A stretch of 64,000 nt of DNA from Peteryoungia aggregata LMG 23059 (GTDB taxonomy: Bacteria > Pseudomonadota > Alphaproteobacteria > Rhizobiales > Rhizobiaceae). Below, one piece after another: positions 9,053-18,422 of the stretch (the first letter of the stretch is position 1; every line of letters begins with the position of its first letter). The notes beneath the pieces are model-generated. The model was not told the DNA's origin, searched no databases, and saw only the letters and a program-made list of their open reading frames with translations. Where the stretch lies: contig NZ_JAUSUW010000003.1 of NCBI RefSeq assembly GCF_030814435.1, forward strand, positions 310,001-374,000. The letters run 5' to 3'. The position numbers and the translations under genes are program-made.

Positions 9053-10093
9053 ATGGCCCAGACACAGCGTGACGACACCCTGCCCTTCCCGATCCTGATC
9101 GGCGATATCGGCGGCACCAATGCCCGCTTTTCCATCCTGATCGACGAGAGCGGCGAATCGATCAGCTTCCCGAATGTGGTGAACAAGAATTTCGCCACGA
9201 TCGACGAGGCGATCCGCACCTGCGTTCTGGAAACCACGAGCCACAAGCCGCGCTCGCTCATTCTGGCGCTGGCCGGGCCGATCAAGGGCGACGAGGTGCC
9301 GTTGACGAATTGCCCCTGGATCGTCCGCCCGAAGGTGCTGATGGCCGATCTCGGCTTTTCGGAGGTTCTGCTGCTCAATGACTTCGAGGCGCAGGCACTT
9401 GCCGCCGCGACGCTTGGGGTCGATGACCGCCAGCATCTCGGCTCGCTCAGCGAAGCCCCGATCGGCTCGCGCGTCGTCCTCGGCCCCGGCACGGGGCTCG
9501 GCGTTGCAGGCCTGGTTCGGGCGCGCGACATGTGGTTCCCGGTTCCGGGCGAAGGCGGGCATGTGGATGTCGGTCCGCGCACGGTGCGCGACCACCAGAT
9601 CTGGCCGCATCTGACCCCGGTGCGCGACCCCAATGCAACGCTCGGCCGGATCTCGGCGGAAGAGCTTCTGTCCGGGCGCGGGCTGATGAACATCTACCGC
9701 GCGCTTTGCAAGGCCGACGGCAACCTCACGCCACGCTATGAGGATCCGGCCCAGGTTTCGACCTCCGGCATTTCCGGGGCGGATGCACTGGCGGGGGAGG
9801 CGCTCAGCCTGTTTGCCACCTATCTCGGCCGGGTTGCCGGCGATCTGGCGCTGATCTTCATGGCCAAGGGCGGCGTGTTCCTGGCCGGCGGCATTTCGCC
9901 GAAGATCCTGCCGGCGCTGCAGAGCGGCGAATTCCGCGCCGCCTTCGAGGACAAGGCGCCGCATCAGGCGGTGATGCATGGCATCCCGACCTTTGTCGTG
10001 ACCCATCCGCAGGCAGCCCTGCACGGGCTTGCTGCCTTTGCGATGGCGCCTGCCAATTTCGGGCTCGCGACCGAGGGGCGTCACTGGCGCTGA
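9053..10093 (+). CDS. glk: Glucokinase
   Basis: A 346-residue ATP-dependent glucokinase of the bacterial Glk (ROK-independent) family, phosphorylating glucose at C6 in the cytoplasm. The N-terminal phosphate loop is [11 protein letters not shown] at residues 16-26. [10 protein letters not shown] and the [12 protein letters not shown] loop follow around 105-150, and the [10 protein letters not shown] glucose-binding signature is near 165. The C-terminal [11 protein letters not shown] motif completes the ATPase core. Length matches the family. It follows mgsA closely and precedes an ABC exporter gene, an arrangement that looks like a short metabolic operon. No odd features were seen. Confidence 0.95.
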   Translation: MAQTQRDDTLPFPILIGDIGGTNARFSILIDESGESISFPNVVNKNFATIDEAIRTCVLETTSHKPRSLILALAGPIKGDEVPLTNCPWIVRPKVLMADLGFSEVLLLNDFEAQALAAATLGVDDRQHLGSLSEAPIGSRVVLGPGTGLGVAGLVRARDMWFPVPGEGGHVDVGPRTVRDHQIWPHLTPVRDPNATLGRISAEELLSGRGLMNIYRALCKADGNLTPRYEDPAQVSTSGISGADALAGEALSLFATYLGRVAGDLALIFMAKGGVFLAGGISPKILPALQSGEFRAAFEDKAPHQAVMHGIPTFVVTHPQAALHGLAAFAMAPANFGLATEGRHWR

Positions 10094-10192
10094 CGGCCAG
10101 CCCGTCGGCCTATGGCCAAAGGCGCCGCGACTGGCTATAGAGCGGCGGCGCCTGCGCGGGGCGTCAACAGCAATCGCACAGGACTTTTCTTC

Positions 10193-11992
10193 TTGGACGC
10201 CAGGAACACCGATACCCGCACGACGGACATGGAGAGCGTCAGCGCCGTCTTGAAGCGCGTGATCGCCGAGAACGGCCGCGAGCATGTGAAGGGCTATGGC
10301 TTCGCCATCATCTGCCTGCTGACCGTGGCTGCGACGACCGCCTTTACCGCCTGGATCATGGAAGCTGTTATCAACGAGGCCTTCGCAAACCGGCGCGCCG
10401 ACCTCGTCTGGATCATCTGCGGATCGATCTTCGCCGCTTTCGTCATTCGCGGCTTTGCCGGCTATGGTCAGGCCGTTACGCTGTCCAAGATCGGCAACAA
10501 CATTGTTGCCCGATACCAGCGCCGGCTGTTCGGCCATCTGATGACGCTCTCTGTCGGCTATTTCAACGAGGCCCGATCTGCCCGCCTCGCCGCACAGATC
10601 AACGAGAACATCAACGGCGTGCGCGATGTCCTGAACCTGACCGTAACCTCGCTCGCCCGCGATCTGGTTACCCTGATCGCGCTGATCGGCGTCATGCTCT
10701 TCCAGGATCTGGTGCTTACCCTGATCGTCTTCACCGTCGCGCCACCGCTGCTTCTGGGCCTGCGCTACCTTTCCAAACGGCTGCGCAGCGCCACGAAGGA
10801 AAGTATCATCCTGAACTCGCATGTTCTGGGTGCCGTGCAGGAGACTGTGCAGGGCATTTCCATCGTCAAGGCCTTCACCATGGAGGCCGAGCTGCAGCGC
10901 AAGATCCAGTCGACTATCGATCAGGCTGAGCGGCGCTCCAACAAGATCGCACAGCTCAGCGAGCGCAACGGGCCGCTCACCGAGACGCTGGCTGGCTTCT
11001 CGATCGCCGGCGTCATGGCCTATGCCGCCTACCAGGCGATCTATGGCGGCGTTTTGCCGGGGGCATTCTTCTCCTTCGTCACTGCGCTGTTGCTCGCCTA
11101 CGAGCCGGCCAAGCGTCTGGCCAGGTTGCAGGTTCAGATGGAGCGGGCGGCGGTCAATGCGCGAATGATCTACGAGATCCTCGACATGCAGCCCCATCAG
11201 CGCGACGAACCCGGTGCGACATCGCTCGCCGTTACGGATGCGACGATCGAATTCCGGAATGTCAGCTTCGCCTATGGCAGCAATGAACGCGTGCTGCGCA
11301 ATCTCAGCTTCACCGCAGAAGGCGGCAAGACGACGGCACTGGTCGGACCATCCGGTGCGGGAAAGTCCACCGTCATCACGCTCGTTCCGCGCTTCTACGA
11401 TCCGGCAGAAGGCGAAATCCTGATAGACGGACAGAACATCGCGCACGTGACGAAGTCCTCGCTGCGGCATCATCTCGCCTATGTCTCGCAGCAACCCTAT
11501 CTCTTCGAAGGCTCGATCCGCGACAACATCCGCTATGGCCGCCCCGAGGCGACGGATGCCGAGATCGAGGACGCGGCGCGACTGGCGAATGCGCATGACT
11601 TCATTCTTGCCCAACCGCAGGGCTATGACACGCCCGTCGGCGAAAACGGTGTGACGCTGTCCGGTGGCCAGCGGCAGCGCCTGTCGATTGCGCGCGCTCT
11701 GGTGCGCAATGCGCCGATCCTGCTGCTCGACGAGGCAACCTCGGCGCTCGACACAGAGTCGGAAGCCGCGGTGCAGCAGGCGCTGGACGCCGCGATGGCA
11801 GGGCGCACCGTCATCGTCATCGCGCACCGCCTGTCGACCGTCGTCAATGCCGACAAGATCATCGTCATGCAGGTGGGCGAAGTGGCCGAGGAAGGCACGC
11901 ATCAGAGCCTTGCACAGCAGCCGGGCGGTCTTTACGCTCGACTCAACAACCTGCAGGCCGCGCCCAACGGCCCGCTCAGCATTCAGGAATAG
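10193..11992 (+). CDS. ABC exporter, fused membrane and ATP-binding domains (MsbA/LmrA-like)
   Basis: A half-transporter of about 600 residues: an N-terminal type IV exporter membrane domain with about six helices (AIICLLTVAATTAFTAWIME onward) followed by a nucleotide-binding domain. The latter has Walker A GPSGAGKST, Q-loop SQQPYLFEG, signature LSGGQRQR, Walker B ILLLDEATSALD and H-loop IAHRLST. It presumably works as a homodimer exporting lipid, lipid-linked or hydrophobic compounds across the inner membrane; the substrate cannot be read from sequence. The start is uncertain: TTG 10193 has an AGGA nine bases upstream and gives 599 residues, ATG 10229 gives 587, and ATG 10112 gives 626 with no ribosome-binding site. 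dapB begins six bases after its stop, so the two are probably co-transcribed. Confidence 0.9.
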   Translation: MDARNTDTRTTDMESVSAVLKRVIAENGREHVKGYGFAIICLLTVAATTAFTAWIMEAVINEAFANRRADLVWIICGSIFAAFVIRGFAGYGQAVTLSKIGNNIVARYQRRLFGHLMTLSVGYFNEARSARLAAQINENINGVRDVLNLTVTSLARDLVTLIALIGVMLFQDLVLTLIVFTVAPPLLLGLRYLSKRLRSATKESIILNSHVLGAVQETVQGISIVKAFTMEAELQRKIQSTIDQAERRSNKIAQLSERNGPLTETLAGFSIAGVMAYAAYQAIYGGVLPGAFFSFVTALLLAYEPAKRLARLQVQMERAAVNARMIYEILDMQPHQRDEPGATSLAVTDATIEFRNVSFAYGSNERVLRNLSFTAEGGKTTALVGPSGAGKSTVITLVPRFYDPAEGEILIDGQNIAHVTKSSLRHHLAYVSQQPYLFEGSIRDNIRYGRPEATDAEIEDAARLANAHDFILAQPQGYDTPVGENGVTLSGGQRQRLSIARALVRNAPILLLDEATSALDTESEAAVQQALDAAMAGRTVIVIAHRLSTVVNADKIIVMQVGEVAEEGTHQSLAQQPGGLYARLNNLQAAPNGPLSIQE

Positions 11993-11998
11993 ACCCGC

Positions 11999-12823
11999 AT
12001 GGATACGCCCATGAAGCTCGTCGTCGTCGGTGCCGCCGGTCGCATGGGCAAGACGCTGATCAAACTGATCAGCGAGACAGAGGGCGTTGTGCTGCATGCG
12101 GCGGTCGAACGGGCCGGCTCTGCCGTTGTCGGACAGGATGCCGGCGAACTGGCAGGCGTGCCGAAGCTTGGCGTTGCCGTCACCGACGATCCGCTGGCGG
12201 CTTTTGTCCACGCGGATGGCGTGATCGACTTCACCACACCGGCTTCGACCGTTGAATTCGCATCCCTCGCCGCGCAGGCGCGCATCGTGCATGTGATCGG
12301 CACCACCGGCTGCCTGCCGGAGCATGAGGAGAAGATCGACGCGGCGGCACGCCATGCGCGGGTCGTGAAGTCGGGCAATATGAGCCTCGGCGTCAACCTG
12401 CTCTCGGTTTTGATCAAGCAGGCAGCGCGCGCGCTCGATGCCGCCGGCTGGGATATCGAAGTGCTGGAAATGCACCACAAGCACAAGGTCGACGCGCCTT
12501 CCGGCACGGCGCTTTTGCTCGGCGAGGCAGCGGCCGAAGGCCGTGGAATCTCGCTTGCCGATCATTCGGTCCGCGTGCGTGACGGTCATACCGGGCCGCG
12601 CGAAGAGGGTTCGATCGGCTTTGCCACGTTGCGCGGCGGCTCCGTCATTGGCGAGCACTCCGTGCTGTTTGCCAGCGAAGGCGAGATGGTCACGCTGTCT
12701 CACAGCGCGACCGACCGTTCGCTGTTTGCTCGTGGTGCGCTGAAGGCCGCCACCTGGGCCCGGGACAAGAAGCCCGGCCGCTATACCATGCTCGACGTGC
12801 TCGGGCTCAACTCCACCCCCTGA
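11999..12823 (+). CDS. dapB: 4-hydroxy-tetrahydrodipicolinate reductase
   Basis: A 274-residue cytoplasmic enzyme of the diaminopimelate/lysine pathway that reduces the DapA product using NAD(P)H. The cofactor-binding [15 protein letters not shown] lies at residues 8-22. [10 protein letters not shown] follows, and the catalytic [13 protein letters not shown] segment (two His and the Lys/Asp/Ser-Gly-Thr substrate loop) is near residue 160. The C-terminal GEHSVLFAS strand is also typical. ATG at 11999 is used; a second in-frame ATG five codons later is equally close to the conserved core. It supplies mDAP for peptidoglycan, complementing the wall enzymes nearby. gpmA follows 21 bases downstream. 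Confidence 0.96.
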   Translation: MDTPMKLVVVGAAGRMGKTLIKLISETEGVVLHAAVERAGSAVVGQDAGELAGVPKLGVAVTDDPLAAFVHADGVIDFTTPASTVEFASLAAQARIVHVIGTTGCLPEHEEKIDAAARHARVVKSGNMSLGVNLLSVLIKQAARALDAAGWDIEVLEMHHKHKVDAPSGTALLLGEAAAEGRGISLADHSVRVRDGHTGPREEGSIGFATLRGGSVIGEHSVLFASEGEMVTLSHSATDRSLFARGALKAATWARDKKPGRYTMLDVLGLNSTP

Positions 12824-12844
12824 TCGTCAAGAGAGGAATTGTCG

Positions 12845-13480
12845 ATGACCGGTACACTCGTGCTCGTGCGCCATGGCCAGAGCGACTGGAACCTTAAGAA
12901 CCTGTTTACCGGCTGGCGTGACCCGGATCTCACCGATCTCGGCGTCCAGGAAGCCAATGCCGGCGGCAAGGCGCTTGCCGATTACGGCATCAAGTTCGAT
13001 ATCGCTTTCACGTCCGTCCTCACCCGCGCGCAGAAGACCTGCAACATCATCCTCGAAAACGTCGGTCAGACGGGTCTTGAGACGATCAAGGACGAGGCGC
13101 TGAACGAGCGCGACTACGGCGATCTCTCCGGCCTCAACAAGGACGATGCGCGCGCCAAATGGGGCGAGGAGCAGGTGCATATCTGGCGCCGTTCCTACGA
13201 CATACCGCCGCCGGGCGGCGAAAGCCTGCGCGACACCGGTGCGCGCGTCTGGCCCTATTACCTGACCGAAATCCTGCCGCGCGTGCTGCGGGGCGAGAAG
13301 GTGCTGGTGGCGGCCCATGGCAACTCGCTGCGTTCGCTTGTCATGGTGCTCGACAAGCTGACCAAGGAGCAGATCCTTAACGTCAATCTCGCGACCGGCG
13401 TTCCGATGGTCTACAAGCTGAACGCGGATTCGACGGTGGCTTCCAAGGAAGTTCTGGGCGACATGTCCGCCGCGCATTGA
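12845..13480 (+). CDS. gpmA: 2,3-bisphosphoglycerate-dependent phosphoglycerate mutase
   Basis: A 211-residue histidine phosphatase-superfamily enzyme interconverting 3- and 2-phosphoglycerate in glycolysis and gluconeogenesis. The phospho-accepting His is in [10 protein letters not shown] at the N-terminus, [12 protein letters not shown] supplies the catalytic Glu, and the second His is in [10 protein letters not shown] chose ATG 12845 because AGAGGA lies seven bases upstream; a TTG two codons earlier is possible. The protein is about 40 residues shorter than E. coli GpmA, which is usual for rhizobial members. It is the last gene of the plus-strand run that includes glk and dapB, and a palindromic repeat follows within ten bases of its stop and may serve as its 3' end. 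Confidence 0.94.
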   Translation: MTGTLVLVRHGQSDWNLKNLFTGWRDPDLTDLGVQEANAGGKALADYGIKFDIAFTSVLTRAQKTCNIILENVGQTGLETIKDEALNERDYGDLSGLNKDDARAKWGEEQVHIWRRSYDIPPPGGESLRDTGARVWPYYLTEILPRVLRGEKVLVAAHGNSLRSLVMVLDKLTKEQILNVNLATGVPMVYKLNADSTVASKEVLGDMSAAH

Positions 13481-13489
13481 GCGCAAACT

Positions 13490-13606
13490 ACCCTCCCCTT
13501 GAGGGGGAGGGTCGGGCTATAGGCCCGGGGTGGGGTGAGACCTGAGGGTTGCTGATATCACCCCCACCCGCCGCTTTGCGGCGACCTCCCCCCTCAAGGG
13601 GGAGGT
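13490..13606. repeat. Palindromic intergenic mosaic repeat (RIME-like)
   Basis: An approximately 117-base element between the convergent genes gpmA and the enol-lactonase-like hydrolase. It contains a left hairpin (ACCCTCCCC at 13490-13498 with GGGGGAGGGT at 13503-13512), a CGCCGC-TTT-GCGGCG hairpin (13569-13583) and a right hairpin (ACCTCCCCC at 13584-13592 with GGGGGAGGT at 13598-13606). The outer hairpins are near inverse copies of each other. C-rich/G-rich palindromes of this kind are repeated between genes across Rhizobiaceae genomes. Here the element fills the convergent gap and could act as a bidirectional transcript end. Copy number in this genome cannot be seen from the window. Confidence 0.75.
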
Positions 13607-13611
13607 GATTG

Positions 13612-14400
13612 TCACTGCTTGCGCATGAAGCTCTGCATCATTTCGGCGAGTGCCTCGGGCTGTTCGACGCAGGGGATATGGGCGCAGTCCGCGATAACTT
13701 CGAAACGGGCGCCGGGCACGAGTTGCGAGCCGGCTTCCACGGTGGCGGGCGGTGTCGAGCCGTCCTGGTCGCCGACGACGAAGAGGGTGGGGACCGTGAT
13801 GGTCGGCAGGACATCGGAGAAATCGGTGTCGCGCAGGGCAGCACAGGTCGAGAGATAGCCGGAGAGAGACTGGCGGGTCATCATCAGGCGGTAGCCGGCG
13901 AGTTCATCGGCGCGGTCCTCGTGGAAGGCCGGTGTGAACCAGCGCGCCATGGCGTTGTCGGCAGCACTTTCCAGGCCGCCCTTCTCGATGCCGGCGATAC
14001 GCTCGGCCCAGATTTCGGCAGACCCGATGCGGGGGGCGGTGTCGCAGAGGATGAGCTTGCGGAACAGATCCGGCCGCTCCTGCCAGAGGCCCTGGCAGAC
14101 GAGACCGCCGACCGAGAGACCGCAGAAGGTGGCCTTGCGAATGCCGAGTTCGTCGCAGAGGGTCGCGAGATCCGAGACGAGATCGGCCATGCCGAAGGGC
14201 GTGTCGGCACCGCCGGACAGACCGTGGCCACGGCTATCGTAGAAGAGCACCGAGACGTCGTCGCCGAGTTCATCGAAGAGCGGCAGCCAGATGCGGAAGT
14301 CGGTGCCGAGCCCATTGGAGAAGACGATCAGGTTCTTGGCTTTCGCCTCGCCGATCAGCTCGTAGTGGACGACATTGCCATTGATGGTGGTGAAGGCCAA
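13612..14400 (-). CDS. pcaD: Alpha/beta hydrolase, 3-oxoadipate enol-lactonase-like
   Basis: A 262-residue alpha/beta hydrolase. The nucleophile is Ser96 in GLSVGG, the acid is in GDQDGSTPP near residue 213, and the catalytic His is in CAHIPCVEQP near 240. FYDSRGHGLSG (about residues 53-63) and the overall length match PcaD, which hydrolyses 3-oxoadipate enol-lactone in the protocatechuate branch of the beta-ketoadipate pathway. No other pca genes are nearby, so the exact substrate is uncertain and it may be a stand-alone paralogue. The start is TTG at 14400 with GGAG eight bases upstream. It lies 62 bases downstream of polA on the same strand and ends against the palindromic repeat shared with gpmA. 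Confidence 0.8.
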   Translation of the reverse strand: MAFTTINGNVVHYELIGEAKAKNLIVFSNGLGTDFRIWLPLFDELGDDVSVLFYDSRGHGLSGGADTPFGMADLVSDLATLCDELGIRKATFCGLSVGGLVCQGLWQERPDLFRKLILCDTAPRIGSAEIWAERIAGIEKGGLESAADNAMARWFTPAFHEDRADELAGYRLMMTRQSLSGYLSTCAALRDTDFSDVLPTITVPTLFVVGDQDGSTPPATVEAGSQLVPGARFEVIADCAHIPCVEQPEALAEMMQSFMRKQ

Positions 14401-14462
14401 ATCTCATACTCCTGTGGGCCGAACGGGCCCCTTGTTTCGATGTCCGGCCAGGCCGGGAATTC

Positions 14463-17444
14463 TCAGTGCGCCTCGTCCCAATTGTGGGCGGCGCGGGCGT
14501 CGACCTTGAGCGGCACGCGCATCGAGACGGCCGGCATCGCGGCATTTTCCATGATGTCGACGATCACGGGCATGGCGGCATCGACCGCCTCATCCTCGAC
14601 CTCGAAGATCAGTTCGTCATGCACCTGCAGCAGCATACGGCAGCGTTCCGACAGGCCGGCAGCCACAAGTGCGGGTTCGATCTTGATCATGGCGCGGCGG
14701 ATGACGTCGGCAGCCGAGCCCTGGATCGGGGCGTTGATCGCGGCGCGTTCGTTGAAGGCGCGCATTGAAGGGTTGGACGACTTGATCTCCGGGTAATGCG
14801 CCCGGCGACCGAAGATGGTTTCCACATAGCCGTGCTCGCGGGCGAAGGCTTTGGTGGATTCCATGTAGTCCTTGATGCCGGGGAAGCGCTCGAAATACTT
14901 CTTGATGTAATCGCCGGCTTCCGAGCGCTCGATGCTCAGCTGATTGGCAAGGCCGAAGGCGGAGATGCCGTAGATGATGCCGAAGTTGATCGCCTTGGCA
15001 CGGCGGCGGACTTCCGACGGCATGCCTTCGACCGGCACGCCGAACATCTCCGACGCGGTCATGGCATGGATGTCGATGCCGTCGGCGAAGGCCTGGCGCA
15101 GCTGCGGGATGTCGGCGACATGGGCGAGGACACGCAGTTCGATCTGGCTGTAGTCGGCCGAAAGCAGCTTGTGGCCCGGGGTCGAGATGAAGGCTGTACG
15201 GATCTTGCGGCCTTCGGCGGTGCGGACCGGGATGTTCTGCAGGTTCGGCTCTGACGACGAGAGACGGCCTGTCGTCGTGGAGGCCAGCGAGTAGCCAGTA
15301 TGGACGCGCTTGGTCTGCGGATGGATGTAGCCGGGAAGCGCGTCGGTGTAGGTGGACTTCAGCTTGGTGAGCTGGCGCCAGTCGACGATCTTGCGGGGTA
15401 GCGGTGCACCTTCGGCAGCGAGGTCTTCCAGAACCTGGGCGGAAGTGGACCACTGACCGGTCTTGGTCTTGGAACCCCCGGGCAGACCCATGCGACCAAA
15501 GAGGATATCGCCGAGCTGTTTCGGCGAGCCGATGTTGAAGCGCTCGCCGGCGAGTTCATAAACCTCGTCCTCGGTGGCGGCGGCCTTCTGGGCGAGTTCA
15601 CCCGACAGGCGGGAGAGGATCTGGCGGTCGACGGTGATGCCGCGCTCCTCCATATGGGCGAGCACCGGCACCAGCGGGCGCTCCAGACGCTCGTAGATGC
15701 GGGTGAGGCCTTCTGCGGCCAGGCGGGGTTTCAGCACCAGCCAAAGACGCAGCGTCACATCGGCATCCTCGGCGGCATAGGCCGTGGCACGGTCGATATC
15801 GACGAGGTCAAAGGTGATGGAAGATTTGCCGGAACCGGCGACGTCCTTGTAGGGGATCGGCGTGTGACCCAGCCATCTCTCGGAGAGGCCATCCATGCCG
15901 TGATTGCCCTTGCCGGCGTCGAGCACGTAGGACATCAGCATGGTGTCGTCGAAGGACTGGAGCGTGACGCCGTGGCGCTTCATCACCAGGTAGTCGTATT
16001 TGAGGTTCTGCGCGACCTTGAGCACAGAGGGGTCTTCGAGCAGACCCTTCAATGCCGCGAGCGCATCCCTCATCGGGATCTGGCCTTCGGCATGGCCACC
16101 GCCGAGCAGATCGCCGATACCGGTCTTGTGGGTGAGCGGGATATAGGCAGCCCGGATGTCGGTCGAGCCGGGCGACAGGACATTGTCCTGGATGGCGAGC
16201 GAGACGCCGACGAGTTCGGCCTGCATGGGATCGAGCGAAGTGGTCTCCGTGTCGAAGGCGACGAGGCCGGTTTCGCGGGCAGCGGCGATCCAGAGCTCGA
16301 GGGTCTCGATATCGCGGATCGTCACGTAGGTGCTGGTGTCGATCGGCTTGCCGGCGAATGCGTTGGCGCGGCTTGCGACGAGATCGGCGGGTGTCTTGCC
16401 GTCGGGGCTGGCTGCCGGATCAGAGGACGCGGCGGCGGAGGGCGCCGAGGTCGGCGCAGACGAGGCGGGCGCTTCGCCGGCATCGAGATCGGGGCCACGG
16501 GCAGCGTCACCCCATTCGACCGGCACGATGGCCGGATCGATGGCGCCTGCGTCGCAATCGCAGACTTCGGCAACGCGACGGGTCAGGGTGGTGAATTCCA
16601 TCGCCTTGAGGAAGCCGATCAGTTTCGGCCCGTTCTGCGGCTCGAGCACCAGCTCCTCAAGCTTCATGTCGATCGGCACGTCGGTGCGCAGCTCAACGAG
16701 CTGGCGGGAGAGCCGAGCGAGTTCGGCATTGGCGACAATGTTTTCGCGGCGCTTGACCTGCTTGATCTCACCGGCGCGGGCGAGCAGTGTTTCGAGATCG
16801 CCGAATTCTTCCAAGAGCTGGGCTGCGGTCTTCGGGCCGATGCCGGGAATGCCGGGAACGTTGTCGGTCGAATCGCCGGTCATTGCCTGCAGATCGATCA
16901 TCTTTTCCGGCGGCACGCCCCATTTTTCGATGACATCGGGAATGCCGATCTGCTTGTCCTTCATCGCGTCGTACATGTGCACGTTCGCCGTGACGAGCTG
17001 CATCAGGTCCTTGTCGGAGGACACGATCGTGACGTCTGCACCCGTCGACTCCGCCTGGCGTGCATAAGTCGCGATGATGTCATCGGCCTCGAAACCTTCG
17101 GTTTCGATGCAGGGCAGGTTGAAGGCGCGCGTGGCATGACGGATCAGGCCAAACTGCGGAATGAGGTCTTCCGGCGGGGCCGAACGGTTCGCCTTGTAGA
17201 GCGGGTAGATTTCCTTGCGGAAGGTCGTCGACGAATAGTCGAAAATGACCGCCAGATGGGTGGGCGTCACCCCGACATCGGTGTTGCGGGCGTCGCGCAG
17301 GAGCTTCCACAGCATGTTGCAGAAACCGGAGACCGCATTGACGGGTAGACCGTCCGACTTGCGGTTGAGGGCCGGGATGGCGTGGAAGGCGCGGAAGATG
17401 AAACCCGAGCCGTCGACGAGGAAGAGATGATCGCCTTTTTTCAT
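14463..17444 (-). CDS. polA: DNA polymerase I
   Basis: A 993-residue family A DNA polymerase for Okazaki-fragment maturation and repair synthesis. Domains in order: 5'-3' exonuclease (about residues 1-300, opening MKKGDHLFLVDGSGFIFRAF, with SSDKDLMQLV and GIPGIGPKTA); an Ala/Pro/Ser-rich linker at about 320-350; a 3'-5' exonuclease in which FDTETTSLD keeps the metal-binding Asp and Glu, so proofreading is probably retained; and the polymerase domain with SADYSQIELRVLAH, the O-helix RRRAKAINFGIIYG and QVHDELIFEV near the C-terminus. It is slightly longer than E. coli PolA because of the linker. It is transcribed away from marR across a 425-base gap that holds a probable small RNA. Confidence 0.97.
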   Translation of the reverse strand: MKKGDHLFLVDGSGFIFRAFHAIPALNRKSDGLPVNAVSGFCNMLWKLLRDARNTDVGVTPTHLAVIFDYSSTTFRKEIYPLYKANRSAPPEDLIPQFGLIRHATRAFNLPCIETEGFEADDIIATYARQAESTGADVTIVSSDKDLMQLVTANVHMYDAMKDKQIGIPDVIEKWGVPPEKMIDLQAMTGDSTDNVPGIPGIGPKTAAQLLEEFGDLETLLARAGEIKQVKRRENIVANAELARLSRQLVELRTDVPIDMKLEELVLEPQNGPKLIGFLKAMEFTTLTRRVAEVCDCDAGAIDPAIVPVEWGDAARGPDLDAGEAPASSAPTSAPSAAASSDPAASPDGKTPADLVASRANAFAGKPIDTSTYVTIRDIETLELWIAAARETGLVAFDTETTSLDPMQAELVGVSLAIQDNVLSPGSTDIRAAYIPLTHKTGIGDLLGGGHAEGQIPMRDALAALKGLLEDPSVLKVAQNLKYDYLVMKRHGVTLQSFDDTMLMSYVLDAGKGNHGMDGLSERWLGHTPIPYKDVAGSGKSSITFDLVDIDRATAYAAEDADVTLRLWLVLKPRLAAEGLTRIYERLERPLVPVLAHMEERGITVDRQILSRLSGELAQKAAATEDEVYELAGERFNIGSPKQLGDILFGRMGLPGGSKTKTGQWSTSAQVLEDLAAEGAPLPRKIVDWRQLTKLKSTYTDALPGYIHPQTKRVHTGYSLASTTTGRLSSSEPNLQNIPVRTAEGRKIRTAFISTPGHKLLSADYSQIELRVLAHVADIPQLRQAFADGIDIHAMTASEMFGVPVEGMPSEVRRRAKAINFGIIYGISAFGLANQLSIERSEAGDYIKKYFERFPGIKDYMESTKAFAREHGYVETIFGRRAHYPEIKSSNPSMRAFNERAAINAPIQGSAADVIRRAMIKIEPALVAAGLSERCRMLLQVHDELIFEVEDEAVDAAMPVIVDIMENAAMPAVSMRVPLKVDARAAHNWDEAH

Positions 17445-17627
17445 GTCGGCATGGATAGCGCGGGGCGGCTGAAACGTCCATGACGGTTTGCTGCCCGGCG
17501 CGCAAAATCACACGGCTAGGACGACGAGATCTGTTCGTCGGTTCACACCTAATCATCACGAAAAGCTTACCGATTTGTAATCTGGCTTTCCCTTGAAAAA
17601 CCACATTCGAACCCACAAATCTCAGTC

Positions 17628-17775
17628 ATCGGCGCCTGATCACGCCGTAGTCTGAAAGAGGCTCGTCCCCCGCCGCTTCAGACTCGGGCAAAGGCCTTAT
17701 CCCCCTCTCCGGGCCTTTGTCCCCATATTCCGGAGCCGTCGTGGCAGTCCCCGCCCTTAGCCACGACGGCTTCCG
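17628..17775 (+). ncRNA. Probable trans-acting small RNA, alpha-r7 (SmrC7) type
   Basis: The polA-marR gap contains three perfect hairpins in a row: AGTCTGAA 17649-17656 with TTCAGACT 17677-17684; CAAAGGCC 17689-17696 with GGCCTTTG 17712-17719; and GCCGTCGTGGC 17735-17745 with GCCACGACGGC 17760-17770. Read on the plus strand, every loop carries a UCCCC run, and further UCCCC runs lie just outside the stems. CTTGAA at 17592-17597 could be a -35 element, giving a start near 17628 and an RNA of about 150 nt; the -10 is weak. The last stem would be the terminator, though only a short T-run follows. The rhizobial alpha-r7 family (Smr7C in Sinorhizobium meliloti) is, as I recall, encoded between polA and the next gene, which matches this context. 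C-rich loops suggest pairing with Shine-Dalgarno regions. Strand and ends are inferred. Confidence 0.62.
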
Positions 17776-17869
17776 TCCCCTCACCTGAAAACCCAAAATT
17801 AGTCAGCCTCGGAAATGGATCGCATGCGATCATTCCGGAACGACGAACCACGACGACGTGTCGAGTGCC

Positions 17870-18316
17870 ATGGCCCATGACCGTACGATCCCCGACCGCT
17901 CCGAATCCGCCACCTGGCTGGCGAGCCAGCTGGCGCGCGGTTTCACGCGGGCGCTGCAGACGCGAGCCGCAAAGCTCGGCTTCTCGCCCGGGCAGTTTCC
18001 GATCCTGATCGAACTCTGGGAGGAAGAGGGGCTGACCCAAAGGCAGCTGCTCGATCGGGTCGATGTGGAGCAGGCGACGATCGCCAATACGCTTGCCCGC
18101 ATGGAGCGCGACGGGCTGATCGAGCGTCGTGCGCACCCGAGAGACAAAAGGGCGCAGCAGATCTTCCTGACCGACAAAGCGCGGGACATGCGCGAGGAAG
18201 CGCTGGCCGCGGCCGAAGAGGCGGAACAGGCGGTCTTTCAAGGGTTTCGGCGCTTCGAGAAGGAATTGCTGAAAGAATATATCCGCTGGGCGATCGCCAA
18301 TGCGCGCAAGCTGTGA
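17870..18316 (+). CDS. MarR-family transcriptional regulator
   Basis: A winged-helix MarR-type regulator of 148 residues from ATG 17870 (a GTG four codons upstream would give 152). The recognition region is QRQLLDRVDVEQATIANTLARMERDGLIERRAHPRDKRAQQIFLT, the typical MarR helix-turn-helix and wing with the conserved DxRxx pattern (DKRAQ). Long N- and C-terminal helices for dimerisation flank it. MarR proteins usually repress a nearby or divergent gene until a small aromatic ligand binds. Here the upstream neighbour is a probable small RNA and the downstream gene is an M20 peptidase, so the target is not obvious. The gene starts about 95 bases after the predicted RNA end. Confidence 0.88.
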   Translation: MAHDRTIPDRSESATWLASQLARGFTRALQTRAAKLGFSPGQFPILIELWEEEGLTQRQLLDRVDVEQATIANTLARMERDGLIERRAHPRDKRAQQIFLTDKARDMREEALAAAEEAEQAVFQGFRRFEKELLKEYIRWAIANARKL

Positions 18317-18422
18317 ACGGAAATCGATCCGGCATTGAGAAAAATTCGCGGTCCCGACGCCTCGAAACGTCAGGAGGTTTGGTCTATCGTCCGCCCCACT
18401 TTCAAATTTGCAGGACATGACC

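Noticed and set aside
8930-12703. A 1257-codon minus-strand open frame across glk, the ABC exporter and dapB
   Set aside because: It spans several clearly real plus-strand genes with catalytic motifs, and its translation is low-information and Asp/Arg/Gly-biased as expected of an antisense shadow.
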